DNA of 64,000 nucleotides from assembly GCA_007922195.1 (NCBI GenBank), contig ML681964.1, positions 5,474,445-5,538,444 on the forward strand, written 5' to 3'. Shown one piece after another: positions 59,373 through 64,000 of the stretch. The position numbers and the translations under genes were made by a program. The DNA comes from Podocnemis expansa (taxonomy: Eukaryota > Chordata > Testudines > Podocnemididae). The first letter of the stretch is position 1; the number at the start of each line of letters is the position of its first letter. The notes under the pieces were generated by a model. It saw only the letters and a list, made by a program, of their open reading frames with translations, was not told the origin of the DNA and ran no database searches.

Positions 59373-62300
59373 AGGTACTTAAATATGAGGCCTAATATTA
59401 ATATTAACTAATATTAAGTACATAATGCCCTTTCCAAAGGCATTTCCCTATTAATATTGACTAATAATATAAACTAATATTAAGCACTAAATATTAAGCA
59501 CTAAACTTGGCAAATATAAGGCCTAATATTAAGCAGTCACATTTGAAATTCTTGGCTTTTTGCAAGATGGATACACCAAAGCAAAATAACAGTGATAATG
59601 CTGGCCATAGTTTACTTAATCAAAATTCCAGGAATTCATGAAGTTATGTGGAATCATACTGTTAAATACAATCCTATCCACAAGCTTATAGCATCTATAC
59701 AACAGACTTTCCTAGGAAAAAGCTGCAGGGTAAAGCAGGCACACACAGAGCTAGTTTTGAGCTAAATTTATTAACAAAAATCTGGAAGAACAGAACAAGA
59801 ACAGTCTGTGACTTCTTATATACAGAAACACCATTGGGGGCAAGCTATTACTCATTCCAAAAAGCAAAAATCTTTGTATCTAGGCATATTGCACAGCATT
59901 CAATATTGTAGTTATGCTAGGCTGCCACTTCTACACTGCCAGTGATCCTAAATAATACATATAAGAAAAGGACAGCTTATTTTTTTGTAACCTAGATATG
60001 GACTAGAATTGAAATAAGCACTTTAATCAGAGCCTACCTGCTTTTCTGCTTACTTTCTCAATCTGTCCATACATTTATCCTCCAAATTATTCTTTCCAAC
60101 AGAATACGCTAATGGCACAAGTACACAGAAGATCATCGTCATCTCTGCAGACATGCCAACTCTCTTGAATTTATCACGAGACACACAATTTCTAACTAAA
60201 ATTAAGCCTCATGCAGGATCTCATGACAGAGCTCTCAAAGCTCCAGATTTTTTTCCAGCACATGTGGCAGGACCCTCACATGTGAGCCTGGGAAATGGAA
60301 GAGGGGACCACACTGCAGCATCCCTGGGCCTGGTGAGGCTGCAGGGGCTGACCTATGTCTGGTGTTTGCTGGGGAGTAGAAGGGGGGAGGAGTTGAAGTG
60401 AGGAAGAAGGGTTGATGAGGTATATTGATGGTGGTTCTGAACAGATTGGGTGAGTGCTGGGAAGGTGAACTGAGGGCAGTTGGCGTTGATGAAATAGGGG
60501 ACTGAAGTGATGAGATGGTGATGATGGGACCTGGGACACTGAACTGAGGCGAGGTTAAATTAAAGGGTGTTGGGTGTGGACAGAACTGATCAGAGTGAGA
60601 TTAAAAATTGTTGTGTAGGAGATGGGCAGATGTTGGGGGTGAGAGCCTCTGCATCAGGAGTCAAAAAAAAAAAAATCACCTTATCCAGCACGTGGGAGAG
60701 CAGTTAACACTAACTGTCACACATGTACACCCTGGGGCTATGTGGGTTGGGTTCAAAAATTAATCAAGAGAGACTGATCTAAAAACACAGGAGGACTTTT
60801 TTTTTTATAATTCCATTATTTTGGGGCCAATCATAATTTTTGGGAGGGCATCCAAACCTTGAAGTTTGCAATACTGACTTTGAAATAGGAAGGCAAGCAA
60901 GCACAGCAATGGATTGCCTATTGAAAGAGTTGAACCAAGAACTAAGCTAGATCAGAGCAAAGACAAAAGCAAACTGAACACCAAAGTGAGGCAAGTGAAA
61001 TCTAGGAAAGATGCCTTACTTTTTCAATGATAAAAAAAAAGAACTTGTTACCATGCTGACAGCATATGTATCTGTTTCATGCTTAGCAGCACTGAAAAAT
61101 CTGAGCTACTCTTAAACATTTGTGCATGTTTATATATATCACACATCCCAAAAAGTTACATGAAAAGAACATTAGGATTGAAACTCAAACACTGAAAAGT
61201 TAGGAAATGCCAGAGTTAAGGCTGCCTATGCAACCTTAACTTGGCCTCTTGTGTATATGCAAGAGGATACAGTCTTATCAGTTATGGTAATAAGAAGCAA
61301 CACTATTTGATTCATACTCTCCCCAACACTGTGGTGAGCTAGCAAGTTATTTTATTTATTATGATTCAATAGGATGCATAAAGATTTTCTCTTTAAAACA
61401 CTATAGATGTATTTTATTATTGTTTTCTACCTGCTTTCATTTCAGTTTCCTCCTTTTTTGTTTGGTTCTCTCTGTTTGGTTGTTTGTTTTTAAACTGTAT
61501 CCCTACTGGCAGCTGCACTTACATAATGCTTCTTGTTTTCCCCTGTTCCACAAACCTAGCAGTGAAGCCTGCTGCAAATCATGCTACTCTTTGCAGCATG
61601 GTGACTGACTAGGTAATCCTGAGGTTAAAATGAAATTGGAAAGTTTCTGAATATTTCATGCACCACTGAGGCTCCTCTATGAACTTTTCCAGATCTACAA
61701 CCTCAGAAATAAAATGCTTCATTTTTCAAGTGTTCAAGTTTTAACTTTAAAATAAACACTGAAGGAACCTGTGTTAGTTTACCTGACCCTATAGATCCTG
61801 TAGCTATTACTATCTCAAGTGTAACACACCATCAGAGCAATAACAATTTGATGTTCATTTATGTTCAGAATGATTTCTAAACTAGAAGATTAAGAGGTCA
61901 GGAAATCCTCTCAATGTATTTCCTTTGTTTGTTGCTTTAGTCTAACATTTTAAGCAGGAAGCTTTTTCACTGCTCAAGAGTCCTAAGAGCTTTCCAGTGA
62001 TGGGAAATAAAATGCCCCTTAAAGACTTACAAATTCTTTTTAGAGGAGATATTTTTAAAAATAAGCTAGGGGCAGGGGGTGAGTCTTGTTAATGCAACTT
62101 TATAATATCTGCTGAAGGTAACAAAAGGGACAGCTGAGTGCTGCTGCAGTTCAGAAATTGCTTTATCATCTGACTCACACCCGTAGCCGCCTTCAGTCTT
62201 GGCACCTATCACAAAGTATCACAAGAATTGCACTAGAATACAATTTTAAAATTACAAGGGAAATGGGCTATTATTCCCCATTTTAGAAGTCTGACTGGAG

Positions 62301-64000
62301 ACAGATCCATGCTGTCTAGAATAGCTATTTTCCCCCTCAGTCTTAGAATTCACTTCTAATTGGGATCATTAGAAGTTAATTTTTGTGTCTAAATATTGTT
62401 TTTTCCTAGAGTTACAAAGCACAAGTCTGAAAAATTCTGTAACATTTTCTGAAAGGTTCTCTATTAGCATAAAGATTTGGAATATTAACTGTAAATTGTA
62501 TTTATGCATATCTATAGCACTAATTATGAATTATATTTAACAAAAGGTTACAAAAGCAACTAATAAGCTGCTTTCCTTTCTGAATCATATATTTCTTCTT
62601 CAACTGAAGAAACACAAAACTGTAGTCCCCATCTTTAAAAAAAATGCAACCACTGGCTGGTGTCTGGGGCTTTTTTGTACTAAGCAGCATGGCCTCACTC
62701 CTGTTGAGCAAAGTTAACCCTGCTGCCATGGATTAAGATCTAACTGCTGATAGGACCTAGGATGGCCCAAAAAGGTGCTCTTTCTTACCAGCAGGGCAGA
62801 CAACTACCATAAGTATCAGTCCCTCAAATCATAAACATTGCTGGCTCAAGGGATGACCGAGCAGAGTGGTTGCTCTTGGTGCCAGTTTCCAGGGGGTGCT
62901 GGACCATTGTGCCACATGGGCTTTTTAATTTTTTCCTCTTCTCTTATTGGCCAGCTTTTCTACCCCATTTTTAATCAACTTTTTTTTTTGCTCAGCCACT
63001 AGTTTTTGACTCTGGCTGGCAAAATGGCTCCTATCCATAAATCGTTGTCTCATTTCACCCACACAACCCAAGATTGTACATGCTCTCTAGCTGCTTTAAA
63101 CACTATTAATTCCTGAGTATATTCATCTTCCTCCTCCTAAACTACCCCCTCCCTGCCTACCTTGTCCACAGCAGCCATGTCAGTGCCCACAGCTCTCTCC
63201 CTAGAGAGATACCAGGCCAGGCTTGAGGTAGATCTTGTCCAGGTTGCAGCTCTTGACTCCCTCACAATGTGGCTGTTCTGAACTGGAGATGGGCAAGCTC
63301 TTCAATGCTCACTCTGGGCCTCTTTTCCCAGGCAGCGCTAGGACAGAGGCCTGCTCACATTAAAGCAGCAATCAAAGCCCTTGGCTTTCTCATAGTGCTG
63401 CTGTCTTACTATACTGAGGCTCTCATAACATGGTGGGGGGGGGGAGATCTAAAGTTAGCTGTGATGGTTTAAAAGAGAATACCTCCTTGAATTAATGCCT
63501 TGTTGTGGATCACATTTCCCTTGCAACTTCCATGGGCAAAAGTGTGCCAGACTTATCAAAACCACAGGTGTTGGCATACAGGATAAGCTAGGTCCATGAC
63601 ACACTAGCCTTTTCCACATCTTTCATCCTGTGGTAAGCCCTCTATGAACACAAACAAGAGCCAACTGGCAAGCTGTATTCAGCATGGATTTCAATAGAAA
63701 ACATGATAAGAAGTTAGTCTTCCTGCAACCAGTAATTATTTCTGCTGCGCCACTTCCAGACTTTTACTTCTGTGCCATAACTAAAGGTGGTCAAGCAACT
63801 AACAGCAGGGGAAATCAACAGGGCAGCTATGCAGAGGCACTGGGGTTTTGTGGTTGTCCCAAGATATATACACATCACAGTACATGAACTGGTTTACAAA
63901 GCTGGACTCCTTTCTTGCAATACAAACACCATCTCACAAACCATACACAAAACCTTGAGGTTAAAATTCCATTAATTTTATCCCGAGTAATAGAGAATAT
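59373..64000. other. Unrecognised AT-rich DNA to the window end
   Basis: 59390-59545 is rich in AATATTAA/TTAATATT repeats. Poly-A runs occur near 60663 and 61030, and a poly-G run near 63433. No coding sequence, RNA gene or complete mobile element recognised. Confidence 0.45.

Noticed and set aside
1..64000. tRNA-derived SINE such as the Cry SINE typical of cryptodiran turtles
   Set aside because: I found no A-box/B-box pair or tRNA-Lys-like head while reading. A repeat-library search could still reveal degraded copies.

Overview
This window is vertebrate nuclear DNA with no recognisable host gene. Turtle (Testudines) is the most likely source. The evidence is two essentially full-length CR1 LINEs whose ORF1 carries an SGNH/GDSL esterase domain, a DIRS-type tyrosine-recombinase retroelement, Penelope-derived repeats, an RNase H-bearing I-like LINE relic, and several hAT/mariner MITEs in AT-rich sequence. 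A crocodilian source is not excluded. I see no rRNA, tRNA, CRISPR array, operon or convincing multi-exon host gene. It reads as an intergenic or deep-intronic, repeat-filled segment.

Layout. 1-13.8 kb is mostly unrecognised AT-rich DNA with MITE-like elements (2.0-2.45, 3.49-5.33 and 11.07-11.2 kb), Penelope-derived foldbacks (2.7, 5.75 and 9.6 kb) and a GC-rich LTR-like block (11.64-12.7 kb). 13.87-18.35 kb is CR1 copy 1: 7-bp target duplication, intact ORF1, and an ORF2 with two amber codons and two mutually compensating frameshifts. 19.58-22.38 kb is a DIRS element on the minus strand with inverted ends and an internal complementary region. An internal deletion joins gag to mid-RNase H and removes the reverse transcriptase. 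24.78 kb and 28.9-30.05 kb hold more Penelope foldbacks. 27.54 kb holds a hAT MITE with a perfect 8-bp target duplication, and 33.88-34.25 kb a mariner/pogo-like MITE. 36.4-37.1 kb is an LTR-like block with tandem repeats. 42.8-47.2 kb is CR1 copy 2, full length but heavily mutated. 50.35-50.58 kb is an unexplained 75-bp inverted repeat. 50.78-51.87 kb is an old antisense CR1 fragment. 53.86-57.33 kb is a decayed I-like LINE on the minus strand. The remainder (57.3-64 kb) is largely unrecognised.

The most interesting signal is the repeat family at 2.7, 9.6, 24.8, 28.9-30.05 and 54.9 kb. These repeats look like head-to-head inverted 3' ends of a Penelope-like element. Each arm carries a minimal hammerhead-ribozyme-like motif, and in the largest copy also the C-terminal coding tail. 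Five insertions have target duplications of about 8-13 bp, and one is nested inside another. Only one hammerhead, on the minus strand at 28999-29039, keeps its core residues, and its stem I carries a paired change. The window also has two 10-N gaps. One is flanked by identical 47-bp sequence and is probably an unmerged overlap.
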